This document shows positions 53,416-62,512 of a DNA stretch of 64,000 nucleotides, in pieces. A model generated the notes under the pieces. That model did not search any database and was not told the DNA's origin. It saw nothing but the letters and a program-made list of their open reading frames with translations. A program made the translations under genes and the position numbers. This DNA is from Veillonella sp. (lineage in GTDB: Bacteria; Bacillota; Negativicutes; Veillonellales; Veillonellaceae), in NCBI RefSeq assembly GCF_018364065.1, contig NZ_JAGZMO010000003.1, positions 1 through 64,000 on the forward strand, given 5' to 3'. Positions within the stretch are counted from its first letter, which is position 1. Every line of letters begins with the position of its first letter.

Positions 53416-53444
53416 AAGACGATTCCACGGAATCGTCTTTTTTT
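53416..53444 (+). terminator. ilv attenuator terminator
   Basis: A perfect 10-bp stem AAGACGATTC / GAATCGTCTT with a CACG loop is followed by TTTTT and more T. It lies 72 nt after the leader peptide and 180 nt before ilvD. Its 5' arm is the partner of the alternative pairing described for the leader. Confidence 0.9.
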
Positions 53445-53625
53445 ATTAAGATTTTGAGAAAAAAGAGAGCGAAGAGTAAAGAGGGTAAAGACATTAAAAC
53501 CTGAAAAAAAGAGTAGAGAGAACAAGGTATAGATGAACGGTACATACGTTAAACGCAATAAAAACTCATGATGAGAGACATGAGAAGGAAACGGAATGCA
53601 CCGCACGGAAAAGGAGAGAGAAGAA

Positions 53626-55293
53626 ATGAAACGTAGTGATCAAGTATCGGAAGGTGTTACAAGAGCACCGCACAGATCGTTGCTAAAAGCCTTAGGCTTT
53701 GTAAATGAGGAAATGCACAAACCGTTAATCGGGATTGCCAATTCATTCAATGAAATCATTCCCGGACACATGCACTTGCGAAACCTGGTGCAAGCCGTAA
53801 AAGACGGTGTGCGAGAAGCGGGCGGTATTCCGATGGAGTTCAATACGATTGGCATTTGCGATGGTACAGCGATGAATCACATCGGCATGAAGTACTCGCT
53901 GGTGACACGGCAGATCGTAGCGGATTCCATTGAAGCGACAGCCATGGCCACACCGTTTGATGCGATGGTCTTCATTCCGAATTGCGATAAAATCGTACCG
54001 GGCATGTTGATGGCGGCGGCAAGATTAAATCTACCATCCGTTTTCGTTAGTGGCGGCGCCATGTTGGCCGGTACTTACAAGGGCAAAAAAATCGGACTCA
54101 GCGATGTGTTCGAAGCGGTCGGCAAAGTGGAAGCGGGGCTCATGACCGAAGAAGAATTGGCGGAAGTGGAAAATGTAGCGTGCCCGACCTGCGGTTCCTG
54201 CTCAGGCATGTACACGGCGAACACAATGAACTGTCTCACCGAAGCGCTGGGGATGGCCCTTCCGGGGAACGGCACAATTCCGGCGGTGTACTCGGAACGC
54301 ATGCGGCTGGCAAAACGAGCAGGCATGCAGGTTATGGAGGTGTTAAAAGCAGACTTGAGACCGCGTCAGGTAATGACGCGAGAGGCCTTTGAAAATGCAG
54401 TGGCTGTAGATATGGCGCTTGGCGGTTCCTCCAATACGGCGCTTCATCTACCGGCGGTTGCTCACGAAGCGGGCGTAGAACTTACTTTGGACGACTTCAA
54501 CGCCTTGGCGGAAACAACGCCGCAGCTGGCCAAACTTTCACCGTCAGGTACACATTTTATTGAAGACCTGTACGGTGCAGGCGGTATCTCAGCGGTGCTG
54601 AATCGGTTGGTAACACATGGACGACTCCATGAAGATGTACCGACAGTGGCACTGGTTACACAAGGCGAAATCGCACGAGCCGCCAAAGTCTTGGATGACA
54701 CAGTGGTTCATCCGTGGGAAGACCCGGTATATGCGACCGGCGGCATCGCAGTCTTGAAAGGAAATTTAGCACCTGACGGATCGGTTGTTAAAGCGGGAGC
54801 GGTTGATCCGGAAATGCTGGTTCACAGCGGACCGGCTCGAGTGTTTAATAACGAAGAGGATGCAGTCGAAGCTATCCTGGGCGGTAAGATTGTAGCCGGC
54901 GACGTAGTGGTGATTCGCTACGAAGGTCCAAAAGGCGGACCGGGCATGCGTGAAATGTTGACACCAACATCAACGATTACCGGTATGGGCCTGGGCAAAG
55001 ATGTGGCACTTATTACAGACGGCCGATTCTCCGGAGCCACCCGGGGCGCCTCCATCGGACACGTTTCACCGGAAGCGGCATCCGGCGGTACCATCGCAGT
55101 CGTTGAAGAAGGCGATATAATCGACATCGACATTCCAAATCGCCACTTGTCAGTGCGACTGAGCGATGAAGAAATTGAACGACGCAAAGCAGCCTTGAAA
55201 CCATATAAACCACAAGTTACAGGCTACCTTAAAAAATACGCCGCACACGTATCCTCCGCTGCACAGGGGGCTATTGAAATTTACGAAGATTGA
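53626..55293 (+). CDS. ilvD: Dihydroxy-acid dehydratase
   Basis: IlvD of 555 residues, an iron-sulfur enzyme forming the 2-keto precursors of Val and Ile. VFIPNCDKIVPGM and CPTCGSCSGMYTANTMNC supply cluster Cys residues; ERAPHRSLLKALGF-like RAPHRSLLKALGF opens the protein. The frame is open to 53596, but ATG 53626 gives the family start and has AAAAGGAG 9 nt upstream. A 239-bp gap with three hairpins separates it from ilvA. Confidence 0.96.
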   Translation: MKRSDQVSEGVTRAPHRSLLKALGFVNEEMHKPLIGIANSFNEIIPGHMHLRNLVQAVKDGVREAGGIPMEFNTIGICDGTAMNHIGMKYSLVTRQIVADSIEATAMATPFDAMVFIPNCDKIVPGMLMAAARLNLPSVFVSGGAMLAGTYKGKKIGLSDVFEAVGKVEAGLMTEEELAEVENVACPTCGSCSGMYTANTMNCLTEALGMALPGNGTIPAVYSERMRLAKRAGMQVMEVLKADLRPRQVMTREAFENAVAVDMALGGSSNTALHLPAVAHEAGVELTLDDFNALAETTPQLAKLSPSGTHFIEDLYGAGGISAVLNRLVTHGRLHEDVPTVALVTQGEIARAAKVLDDTVVHPWEDPVYATGGIAVLKGNLAPDGSVVKAGAVDPEMLVHSGPARVFNNEEDAVEAILGGKIVAGDVVVIRYEGPKGGPGMREMLTPTSTITGMGLGKDVALITDGRFSGATRGASIGHVSPEAASGGTIAVVEEGDIIDIDIPNRHLSVRLSDEEIERRKAALKPYKPQVTGYLKKYAAHVSSAAQGAIEIYED

Positions 55294-55532
55294 ATGTAAA
55301 ACGTCAATCGAACTATCAGTGCAAAACGGGAAATGCACTGTTGAAATATATGAGAACCGAATGAGATAAAAAGAGAGAGAAGAACAATTATATAAAAGTA
55401 GTCTTGAAGGTGAGAGAGCAAGGCTACTAATGAGAGAGAACTTAAAGCAGTGGTGAGCACTGCTGTATAAATTGAGAACAGTGACTCGGAAGTAGAGTGC
55501 CGAGTTACTAAAAAGAGAGAAAGGACAAGTAC
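55294..55532 (+). other. Intercistronic hairpins between ilvD and ilvA
   Basis: Three hairpins occur in a row: AGTAGTCTTG / CAAGGCTACT (about 55398-55430), AGCAGTG / CACTGCT (about 55447-55465) and an ACTCGG / CCGAGT stem (about 55484-55507). Their loops and surroundings are rich in GAGAG-type purine tracts. No coding frame is present. They may act in mRNA processing or stabilise segments of the operon message. Confidence 0.55.
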
Positions 55533-56768
55533 ATGTTAAGTTTATATGATTTTATCGAAGCGAGAGAGCGCTTAGGCACGGTGGCAGTGAAGACGAAGTT
55601 GATTCACAGCTCTGTATTTTCCAAAGAAAGCGGCAATGACGTATACATTAAGCCGGAAAACTTACAGCGTACAGGTTCCTTCAAATTGCGTGGCGCATAC
55701 AACAAGATCGCCAAGCTTTCCAAAGAGGAAAAAAGTCATGGAGTTATCGCTTCATCGGCCGGCAATCACGCACAAGGTGTAGCACTGGCGGCGCAGCGAT
55801 TAGGGACAAAAGCAGTTATCGTAATGCCGAAACCAAGCCCATTAATCAAGGTAGAAGCGACCAAACAGTATGGCGCAGAGGTAGTACTGGCCGGTGAGGT
55901 TTATGATGAGGCGTATCAAAAAGCGGTTGAGCTTCAAGAAGCCAATAATTACGTATTCGTTCATCCTTTCAATGACGAAGATGTTATTGAAGGACAGGGA
56001 ACCATAGCTTTAGAAATCCTGGAAGAGTTGCCTGATGCGGATATTTTGCTAGTGCCGGTTGGCGGTGGCGGCCTTATTGCAGGCGTTGCAGCGGCGGCAA
56101 AGTTGAAAAATCCATCCATTAAGATTGTAGGGGTGGAACCGAGCGGAGCGGCCAGTGCGCTGGCGGCGCTTAAGGCACATCATCCGGTTATGCTTGACAG
56201 CGTAAGCACCATAGCAGACGGGGCGGCGGTAAAACAAATCGGCGATGTGGCACTTAAGTACATTGAAGAGTATGTGGATGAAATCGTAACCGTTTCCGAT
56301 TACGAATTAATGGAAGCATTCCTGATGGTGGCTGAGAAACATAAAATCGTCGGAGAAAATGCGGGTCTCCTTTCCGTAGCAGGGCTTAAAAAGCTCAAGG
56401 AAAAAGGCAAGAAAGTAGTTTCCATTCTAAGCGGCGGCAATATCGACGTATTGACCATCGCCTCCATGATAACGAAAGGACTTATCGTTCGCGGCCGTAT
56501 CTTTACATTCTCCGTAAACTTACCGGATAAACCGGGGCAGCTGGTGAATGTATCCCGCATCTTAGCGGAACAAAATGCGAATGTTATCAAGTTGGAACAT
56601 AACCAGTTTAAAAACCTGGATCGCTTCCATGAAGTGGAATTACGAGTGACCGTAGAAACTAACGGAGAAGAACACATTCAGCGGATTACGGAAGCGTTGA
56701 ATAAGGAAGGTTACAGCATCTTGAGAGACAATTCCAATGAAGTTCACGAATACGAATCAGCAGAATAA
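55533..56768 (+). CDS. ilvA: Threonine ammonia-lyase (threonine dehydratase)
   Basis: A 411-residue PLP enzyme deaminating threonine to 2-oxobutanoate for isoleucine synthesis. The PLP Lys lies in TGSFKLRGAYNKI near residue 54; GSGGGGL-like VPVGGGGLIAG binds the phosphate. A C-terminal ACT domain of about 75 residues (FSVNLPDKPGQLVNVSRIL) suggests allosteric control by an amino acid. The length resembles the shorter biosynthetic/catabolic form with one ACT domain. Its stop codon lies within a 14-bp tandem repeat array. Confidence 0.93.
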   Translation: MLSLYDFIEARERLGTVAVKTKLIHSSVFSKESGNDVYIKPENLQRTGSFKLRGAYNKIAKLSKEEKSHGVIASSAGNHAQGVALAAQRLGTKAVIVMPKPSPLIKVEATKQYGAEVVLAGEVYDEAYQKAVELQEANNYVFVHPFNDEDVIEGQGTIALEILEELPDADILLVPVGGGGLIAGVAAAAKLKNPSIKIVGVEPSGAASALAALKAHHPVMLDSVSTIADGAAVKQIGDVALKYIEEYVDEIVTVSDYELMEAFLMVAEKHKIVGENAGLLSVAGLKKLKEKGKKVVSILSGGNIDVLTIASMITKGLIVRGRIFTFSVNLPDKPGQLVNVSRILAEQNANVIKLEHNQFKNLDRFHEVELRVTVETNGEEHIQRITEALNKEGYSILRDNSNEVHEYESAE

Positions 56769-56816
56769 TTGCAGGAGAATAATTGTAGGAGAATAATTGT
56801 AGGAGAATAATTGCAA
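56763..56816 (+). repeat. 14-bp tandem repeat overlapping the ilvA stop
   Basis: The unit GTAGGAGAATAATT, with one-base variants, is repeated about three and a half times. Every unit contains AGGAG, the ribosome-binding core. The array begins at the ilvA stop codon and lies about 180 nt before ilvB. Unit number may vary between strains by slippage. Confidence 0.85.
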
Positions 56817-56995
56817 GTGAAAACGCTCTAAAGCAGCATGTACTTGCAACAAGAGAGTTCTTCCCGAGGTTTTTCCGGATAGAGAGAATTTGTTAGGGGA
56901 GTAAGTGAACGGCGTTTGAAAAAACGTCAACACAGAACGAGAGAAAAGATTGTAAGAAGTTTTTGAGAGAAGAGAGATTGAAAGGATGTGTATGC
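56817..56995 (+). other. Structured ilvA-ilvB spacer
   Basis: A TTGCAAG / CTTGCAA pair (about 56811-56849) and a GGCGTTT-GAAA-AACGTC hairpin (about 56911-56930) lie here, again among GAGAG purine tracts. No terminator T-run is seen, so ilvB should be read from the same message. Confidence 0.45.
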
Positions 56996-58711
56996 ATGGG
57001 TAAGGACATGATTAGTGGGGCTCGCATTGTGCTGGAAACGCTGCACCATATCGGCGTTCGTCATATTTTCGGCTATCCCGGCGGAGCGGTTATTCCCATT
57101 TATGATGAAATTTATAAATACGACGGCTTAACACATTATTTCGCTCGCCACGAACAGGGCGCAGCGCACGAAGCCGATGGTTATGCCAGAGCTTCGGGAC
57201 GATGCGGTGTCTGCTTAGCCACTTCCGGACCGGGGGCCACGAATCTGGTGACCGGACTCATGACAGCGCACATGGATTCAGTTCCTGTATTGGCTATTAC
57301 GGGTCAGGTTGGTTGTTCCTTGTTGGGGAAAGATGCATTCCAGGAATCGGATATCGTGGGGATTACGAGCCCGATTACGAAGCATAACTACCTGATTAAG
57401 TCGATTAAAGAGCTGCCAAGAGCCATTCGAGAAGCCCATTACATTGCAACAACAGGGCGACCGGGGCCGGTGCTTATCGACATTCCGAAAGATGTGCAGG
57501 TTAGCCAAATCAGCCGTGACGAGTTCAAGAAATTGTTGAGTCAGCCGTTCGATTTGGAGGGCTATGATCCTAATTACGACGGTCATCCACGGCAAATTAA
57601 AAAGGCCGTTAAATTGTTGAAGCAAGCGAAAAAGCCTCTCATCATTGCAGGGGCCGGCGTTATTAAAAGCGGTGCTTCTTCACAGTTGTATGAACTGGCT
57701 ACGAAGGCACACATTCCGGTTACAAACACATTGTTGGGGCTGGGATCGTTTCCGGCACAGCATGAACTGTTTTTAGGTATGTTGGGCATGCACGGCACGG
57801 CACCGGCCAACTTTGCTACCGATGAAGCGGACGTGGTTCTGGCGGTGGGGATTCGCTTTGACGACCGCATCGCAGGCAATCCGGAGGCGTTTTGTAAACA
57901 GGCTACGATTATTCATATCGATATCGACCCGGCGGAAATTGAGAAAAATCGCCGCGTAGATGTGCCGATTGTAGGGGATGCAAAAAACGTTTTAACCGCA
58001 ATCAATGAAGGCATGGGTGACGCAAAACATACAGACTGGCTTAACACCGTAAAAGAGTGGAAAGAAGAATATGCACTTCGCTATGAACCGTCGACGAACG
58101 GAGGATTGAAACCGCAGCAAGTATTGGCCTATGTGGACAATCTGCTGCAAGGGGAAGCCATCGTGGTTACGGACGTAGGGCAACATCAAATGTGGGCTGC
58201 ACAGTACATGCATTTGAAGGATGCGAATACAATGTTAACTTCAGGCGGCGCCGGCACGATGGGTTACGGTTTACCGGCCGCTATCGGCGCACAGGTAAGC
58301 AGACCTGATAAAAAAGTAGTGTTAATCGTAGGGGACGGCGGTTTCCAAATGACCGCACAGGAACTAATGCTCATTCATCAATATAAGCTTCCTGTTAAAA
58401 TCGTGTTGTTGAACAATTCGTTCCTCGGCATGGTGCGACAGTGGCAGGAGCTTTTCAATGATAAGCGTTACTCCTTCGTTGATCTGGAATGTAATCCGGA
58501 TTTTCAAACCTTGGCGAAAGCCTATCACGTAGCAGCAGTGAAGTTGGAGACGGAAGCTGATTTGAGTAAGCTGGACGAGGCATTGTTCTCCGATGAAGGC
58601 ATCTTGATTGAATGTGTTGTGGAACGTGAGGAAAATGTATATCCTATGATTCCGGCCGGTCAAACCGTAGCCGAAATGGTTGGTAAGAAGGGGGTACCTG
58701 ACAATGAATGA
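56996..58711 (+). CDS. ilvB: Acetolactate synthase large subunit
   Basis: The ThDP enzyme condensing pyruvate with pyruvate or 2-oxobutanoate, 571 residues. Signatures are the GYPGGAVIPIYDE start, catalytic Glu in RHEQGAAHEADGYARASG, and the ThDP motif GDGGFQMTAQEL with NNSFLGMVRQWQE. ATG 56996 with AAAGGA 10 nt upstream is preferred to the TTG at 56963 that opens the frame. It overlaps ilvN by 8 nt. Confidence 0.95.
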   Translation: MGKDMISGARIVLETLHHIGVRHIFGYPGGAVIPIYDEIYKYDGLTHYFARHEQGAAHEADGYARASGRCGVCLATSGPGATNLVTGLMTAHMDSVPVLAITGQVGCSLLGKDAFQESDIVGITSPITKHNYLIKSIKELPRAIREAHYIATTGRPGPVLIDIPKDVQVSQISRDEFKKLLSQPFDLEGYDPNYDGHPRQIKKAVKLLKQAKKPLIIAGAGVIKSGASSQLYELATKAHIPVTNTLLGLGSFPAQHELFLGMLGMHGTAPANFATDEADVVLAVGIRFDDRIAGNPEAFCKQATIIHIDIDPAEIEKNRRVDVPIVGDAKNVLTAINEGMGDAKHTDWLNTVKEWKEEYALRYEPSTNGGLKPQQVLAYVDNLLQGEAIVVTDVGQHQMWAAQYMHLKDANTMLTSGGAGTMGYGLPAAIGAQVSRPDKKVVLIVGDGGFQMTAQELMLIHQYKLPVKIVLLNNSFLGMVRQWQELFNDKRYSFVDLECNPDFQTLAKAYHVAAVKLETEADLSKLDEALFSDEGILIECVVEREENVYPMIPAGQTVAEMVGKKGVPDNE

Positions 58712-59189
58712 TCATCAGATTTTAATCATCGCGAAAAACACGCCGGGTATCGGAGCCAGAATCTTATCACTGTTTTATCGGCGCGGCTATTCGGTGAAAA
58801 AAATGACATCCGGCGTCACTGTACAGCCCGGTTACGCAAGGCTTACGTTGACGGTGGAAGCGGACAGCAATACATTGGATCAGATTCAGAAACAGATTTA
58901 CAAGTTAATTGACGTAGTTAAAGTGAAAGTATTTCCGGAAGAAAATGTAGTGTGTCGTGAGCTTATGCTTATCAAGGTAAAAGCGGACGATACAACGCGA
59001 TCGCAAATTGTACAGATTGCACACATTTATCGGGGCAATATTCTAGATGTGTTCGCCACATCACTCATTATTGAACTGACCGGGGACACCGAAAAACTAC
59101 GAGGATTTATAGAAATTATGAAACCGTATGGCGTTTTGGAAATCGCTAAAACCGGCATTACCGCCATGAGTCGTGGCGACAGAATGTAA
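58704..59189 (+). CDS. ilvN: Acetolactate synthase small (regulatory) subunit
   Basis: A 161-residue ACT-domain regulatory subunit. NTPGIGARILSLFYRRGYSV forms the valine-binding ACT domain and ELMLIKVKAD starts the C-terminal domain. It would activate IlvB and confer valine feedback. ATG 58704 lies within the end of ilvB; the longer frame from 58680 begins inside ilvB without its own ribosome site. Confidence 0.94.
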   Translation: MNDHQILIIAKNTPGIGARILSLFYRRGYSVKKMTSGVTVQPGYARLTLTVEADSNTLDQIQKQIYKLIDVVKVKVFPEENVVCRELMLIKVKADDTTRSQIVQIAHIYRGNILDVFATSLIIELTGDTEKLRGFIEIMKPYGVLEIAKTGITAMSRGDRM

Positions 59190-59269
59190 GTATTAGGTAT
59201 TAACTTGTGTAAGCAAGATAATATAAAGAAAATTGAGAAAGCTTTAAGAGAGAGCAGGAGGAATTTATT

Positions 59270-60280
59270 ATGGCAGGGAACATTTTCGGAACAGCAGTGT
59301 ATTATGATGCAGATTGTAACATGGATGTATTAAAAGGTAAGAAGATCACCGTACTTGGTTATGGTTCACAAGGTCATGCCCACGCCCTTAACTTGAAGGA
59401 AAACGGCATGGATGTAACGGTAGGTCTTCGTGAAGGCTCCAAGTCCAAGGCGGCTGCCGAAGCGGCCGGTTTACCGGTTAAGACTACTGCAGAAGCTGTT
59501 AAAGGCGCTGATGTAGTTATGGTGTTAATTCCTGATGAATTACAGGCGGAAACGTATGCAAAAGATGTGGCACCAAACCTTAAAGACGGCGCGTATTTAG
59601 CGTTTGCTCACGGTTTTAACATCCATTACAAGAAAATCGTACCACCTGCCAATGTAAATGTATTCATGGTAGCCCCTAAGGGACCTGGCCATTTAGTACG
59701 CCGTACCTTTGAAGAAGGTAGCGGGGTTCCAAGCTTGGTAGCGGTTGAACAAGATCCGGCCGGCAATACAATGGAAGTGGCTAAAGCGTGGGCTGCCGGT
59801 ATCGGTGCGGGCCGTGCAGGTATCTTGGAAACAACCTTCCGTCAGGAAACTGAAACTGACTTATTCGGTGAACAAGCTGTACTTTGCGGCGGCGTTTGCG
59901 CCCTCATGCAGACAGGCTTTGAAACTTTGGTAGAAGCAGGTTACAATCCTGTAAATGCGTACTTTGAATGCGTTCACGAAATGAAACTTATCGTAGACTT
60001 GATCTATGAAGGCGGCTTCCAGACAATGCGTAAATCCATTTCCAATACAGCAGAATATGGCGACTATGTAACCGGTCCAAAACTTGTTACAGCTGATACT
60101 AAAAACGCTATGAAGGCACTTTTGAAAGACATTCAGTCCGGTGCCTTTGCTGAAGAATTCTTGGATGACTACAAGAAGGGCTTCCCTTACTTGAAAGCGG
60201 AACGTGAAAAAGCAGAACATCATGAAACCGAAACAGTAGGTGCGGAATTACGCAGTCTTATGTCCTGGTTGAAGAAATAA
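59270..60280 (+). CDS. ilvC: Ketol-acid reductoisomerase
   Basis: IlvC of 336 residues, class I. VLGYGSQGHAHALNLKENG binds the nucleotide, and the loop GLREGSKSK with Arg and Ser residues suggests NADPH. VAPKGPGHLVRR and ETDLFGEQAVLCGG contain active-site and metal residues. AGGAGG is 8 nt before ATG. It is the last gene of the operon; leuABCD are not here. Confidence 0.97.
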   Translation: MAGNIFGTAVYYDADCNMDVLKGKKITVLGYGSQGHAHALNLKENGMDVTVGLREGSKSKAAAEAAGLPVKTTAEAVKGADVVMVLIPDELQAETYAKDVAPNLKDGAYLAFAHGFNIHYKKIVPPANVNVFMVAPKGPGHLVRRTFEEGSGVPSLVAVEQDPAGNTMEVAKAWAAGIGAGRAGILETTFRQETETDLFGEQAVLCGGVCALMQTGFETLVEAGYNPVNAYFECVHEMKLIVDLIYEGGFQTMRKSISNTAEYGDYVTGPKLVTADTKNAMKALLKDIQSGAFAEEFLDDYKKGFPYLKAEREKAEHHETETVGAELRSLMSWLKK

Positions 60281-60316
60281 TACGATAAAATAACTTAAAC
60301 GAACGATTTATAAAAA

Positions 60317-60351
60317 AGAACCTCGGCGGCAGAGTCGAGGTTCTTTTTTGT
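60317..60351 (+). terminator. Terminator of the ilv operon
   Basis: AAGAACCTCG / CGAGGTTCTT stem with a 10-nt loop followed by TTTT, 36 nt after ilvC. Confidence 0.93.
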
Positions 60352-60435
60352 AATTATATATATACATCTAAAGATTCGCTTTTTTAAAATGATTTATCTT
60401 CTATAATCAATTTTAATATATTCTTATTTCCTGTT

Positions 60436-60465
60436 TTGATATAAGTCTATATCCTATGGTACAAT
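60436..60465 (+). promoter_or_regulatory. Promoter of the DUF1653-HAD unit
   Basis: TTGATA (60436-60441) and TACAAT (60460-60465) are 18 bp apart, 39 bp before the DUF1653 start. Confidence 0.65.
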
Positions 60466-60504
60466 AAACTAAGAATAATCTTAGTTATAAGTGCTGGAGG
60501 CAGT

Positions 60505-60744
60505 ATGCAGGAAATAGTAGTGGGCGGGTTATATCGCCATTTCAAAGGCATGTATTATTATGTAAAAGACATTGCCATTCACTCGGAAAACGGTGAACCT
60601 TTCGTAGTATATCAACAATTGTACGGGGAACGGAAAACCTATATACGTCCGCTCACCATGTTTGCCAGTCCGGTAGATCACGAGAAATATCCGGACGTGA
60701 AGCAGAAAGAGCGCTTCAAACTCATGTCCGGTCGTGACAAATAA
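60505..60744 (+). CDS. DUF1653-family protein
   Basis: A 79-residue protein matching DUF1653: GLYRHFKGMYYYVKDIAIHSENGEPFVVYQQLYGERKTYIRPLTMF. The family is small, SH3-like and of unknown function. GGAGG lies before ATG. The next gene starts 32 bp after its stop. Confidence 0.9.
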   Translation: MQEIVVGGLYRHFKGMYYYVKDIAIHSENGEPFVVYQQLYGERKTYIRPLTMFASPVDHEKYPDVKQKERFKLMSGRDK

Positions 60745-60775
60745 TATAATACCTATTTGTTTGAAAGGAGGGTAC

Positions 60776-61549
60776 ATGGAGAAAAAGTTTTTCTTTTTTG
60801 ATATTGATAACACCTTGGCAGTATGGCCTGACGGGGTAATTCCTGATAGTGCGCTTGAAACATTGCACCTCCTGGAAAAGAAAGGTCATCAGGTGGCATT
60901 GGCCACAGGGCGTTTGCAGATTGATGCAAGCCGCTTTGCCAAACAGGCGGACGTGAAAGATTTCGTTGCCGATGGCGGGCGGAGTGTTACTATAGATAAT
61001 GAAGTAAAATTTATGGAAGGTATGGACCGGGAGGCCTGCCTTGACTATATCGACCATTTGGAGGAAAACAATCTCCATTGGGCGGTAACGGATGTGAACA
61101 AGCTGGTGCGCGTTTCACCGTATGAAGAGGTGACAAAATGGCATCCCGACTGGGACGTAGTGGACACAATCTACGACCCTCATTTTGACTACCGCAAGGT
61201 GAAACATTTTTATAAAATTTTCGCCTTTATGACACCGGAAGAGGAACGCACTAAAAATGTAGTTCACATGAGCCGTGATATGATTCGCTATGGCAATAAC
61301 TGTATTCTCTTTGAACCGATGGTAAAAGGAGAAGGCATTCGCCGTATGCTGCCATATTACGGAATGGATCCAAGCCAGGTTGTTGTATTCGGTGACGGAT
61401 ATAATGACTTATCTATGTTTGAACCGGACTGGTATAAAATCGCCATGGGCAACGGCCGTGAAGAGTTGAAGGCTGCTGCCGATTACATTGCTGATGATTG
61501 CCATAACGACGGCATTTACAAAGCATGTAAAGATTTGGGTTGGATTTAA
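60776..61549 (+). CDS. Cof-type HAD-superfamily phosphatase
   Basis: A 257-residue HAD hydrolase of the IIB (Cof) subgroup. Motif I is FFDIDNTLAV near the start, motif II ALATGR, and motif IV VVFGDGYNDLSMF. The family dephosphorylates sugar phosphates or flavin precursors; the substrate here is unknown. ATG 60776 follows AAAGGAGGG; the frame opens at 60734 but that part overlaps the preceding gene. Confidence 0.9.
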   Translation: MEKKFFFFDIDNTLAVWPDGVIPDSALETLHLLEKKGHQVALATGRLQIDASRFAKQADVKDFVADGGRSVTIDNEVKFMEGMDREACLDYIDHLEENNLHWAVTDVNKLVRVSPYEEVTKWHPDWDVVDTIYDPHFDYRKVKHFYKIFAFMTPEEERTKNVVHMSRDMIRYGNNCILFEPMVKGEGIRRMLPYYGMDPSQVVVFGDGYNDLSMFEPDWYKIAMGNGREELKAAADYIADDCHNDGIYKACKDLGWI

Positions 61550-61608
61550 TTAGAATCTGTGTTATAATGAAATGTCAAGAATACCGCTCATATTTTGTGG
61601 GCGGTATT
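61540..61608 (+). promoter_or_regulatory. Promoter and 5' hairpin of the cyclophilin gene
   Basis: TTGGAT (61540-61545), within the end of the HAD gene, and TATAAT (61563-61568) are 17 bp apart. Just after the predicted start an 8-bp stem AATACCGC / GCGGTATT (61580-61608) forms, without a T-run. It may be a stabilising 5' hairpin or a weak terminator of the HAD gene. Confidence 0.6.
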
Positions 61609-61678
61609 TAATATATAATACCATATGATTGTTATAGAGTACGATTGCAAAATCAAGACTCCTAGATAGGGGCTATTT

Positions 61679-62428
61679 ATGAAATTACGTAAACAGTCAA
61701 AAGATAGTATATCTGAACAAACAGTAGAAAAGACAAACGAAACAATGTCTGACAATAAGAATCAGGTTACAGGCAAGGCAAAGAAGAAAAATTCATTTCT
61801 TCGCGGCGGCATTATAGCCGGTCTTTTAGTTGTATTGGTGGTGGTTATCGGCGCATTTGCGTTCAGTGGACAAGCTACTGATGACGGCAAGAGCAACAGT
61901 GCGGCTGCACAGGGGCAAACTACGATGCCGAACTTCGATTCCACACCGGTAAGGGATCACTATGCCGTGTTTGAAACTTCGGAAGGTACATTTAAAGTGC
62001 GCCTCTATGGTTCTAAAGCACCGATCACTGTTAAAAACTTCGACTACCTTGTAAAAGGCGGTTATTATAACGGACTTACATTTCATCGTGTTATCGACGA
62101 CTTTATGATTCAAGGCGGCGATGATGGTAAAGGCGGTCCGGGATATACTATTCCTGATGAATTTTCCAATGATTTGCATTTCAATAAAATGGGCTTGTTA
62201 GCTATGGCTAACCGCGGTCCTAATACAGGGAATGCACAATTCTTCATCACTTTGGGACCTACGCCATGGTTGGATAACAAGCATACCATTTTCGGTGCCG
62301 TTACACAAGGCATGGATGTAGTAGCCAAGATTGGTAAAGTACCTACTGATAAAAAGGACGCTCCGTTGACACCGGTAGTGATTAAGTCCGTTCGTTTAGA
62401 ACCGCTAAACGATGACGGCAGCAATTAA
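61679..62428 (+). CDS. Membrane-anchored cyclophilin-type peptidyl-prolyl isomerase
   Basis: A 249-residue protein. A charged cytoplasmic start of about 42 residues precedes one membrane helix (about 43-66, RGGIIAGLLVVLVVVIGAFAF), then a Ser/Ala/Gln linker and a cyclophilin domain (about 93-245). Domain markers are FHRVIDDFMIQGGD with the catalytic Arg, GLLAMANRGPNTGNAQFFIT and PWLDNKHTIFG. It should fold exported proteins on the outer side of the inner membrane. A His replaces the Trp of the eukaryotic cyclosporin site, as in many bacterial forms. Confidence 0.92.
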   Translation: MKLRKQSKDSISEQTVEKTNETMSDNKNQVTGKAKKKNSFLRGGIIAGLLVVLVVVIGAFAFSGQATDDGKSNSAAAQGQTTMPNFDSTPVRDHYAVFETSEGTFKVRLYGSKAPITVKNFDYLVKGGYYNGLTFHRVIDDFMIQGGDDGKGGPGYTIPDEFSNDLHFNKMGLLAMANRGPNTGNAQFFITLGPTPWLDNKHTIFGAVTQGMDVVAKIGKVPTDKKDAPLTPVVIKSVRLEPLNDDGSN

Positions 62429-62454
62429 TATATATGGTATTGTAATTAACTGTC

Positions 62455-62492
62455 GCCGTGCTTTTAAAGGAAACAATGAAAGCACGGCTACC
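62455..62492 (+). terminator. Hairpin after the cyclophilin gene
   Basis: A 10-bp stem GCCGTGCTTT / AAAGCACGGC with a 14-nt loop lies 26 nt after the stop. The following sequence is only moderately T-rich, so termination may be partial. Confidence 0.6.
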
Positions 62493-62512
62493 GTTTAATT
62501 AAGGAGGCCCGT

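Noticed and set aside
52889..53444. T-box riboswitch before ilvD
   Set aside because: The hallmark T-box sequence and stem I features are absent; the peptide, terminator and alternative pairing fit attenuation instead.
56763..56816. CRISPR-like array
   Set aside because: The units are 14 bp, contiguous and without spacers, so this is a simple tandem repeat.
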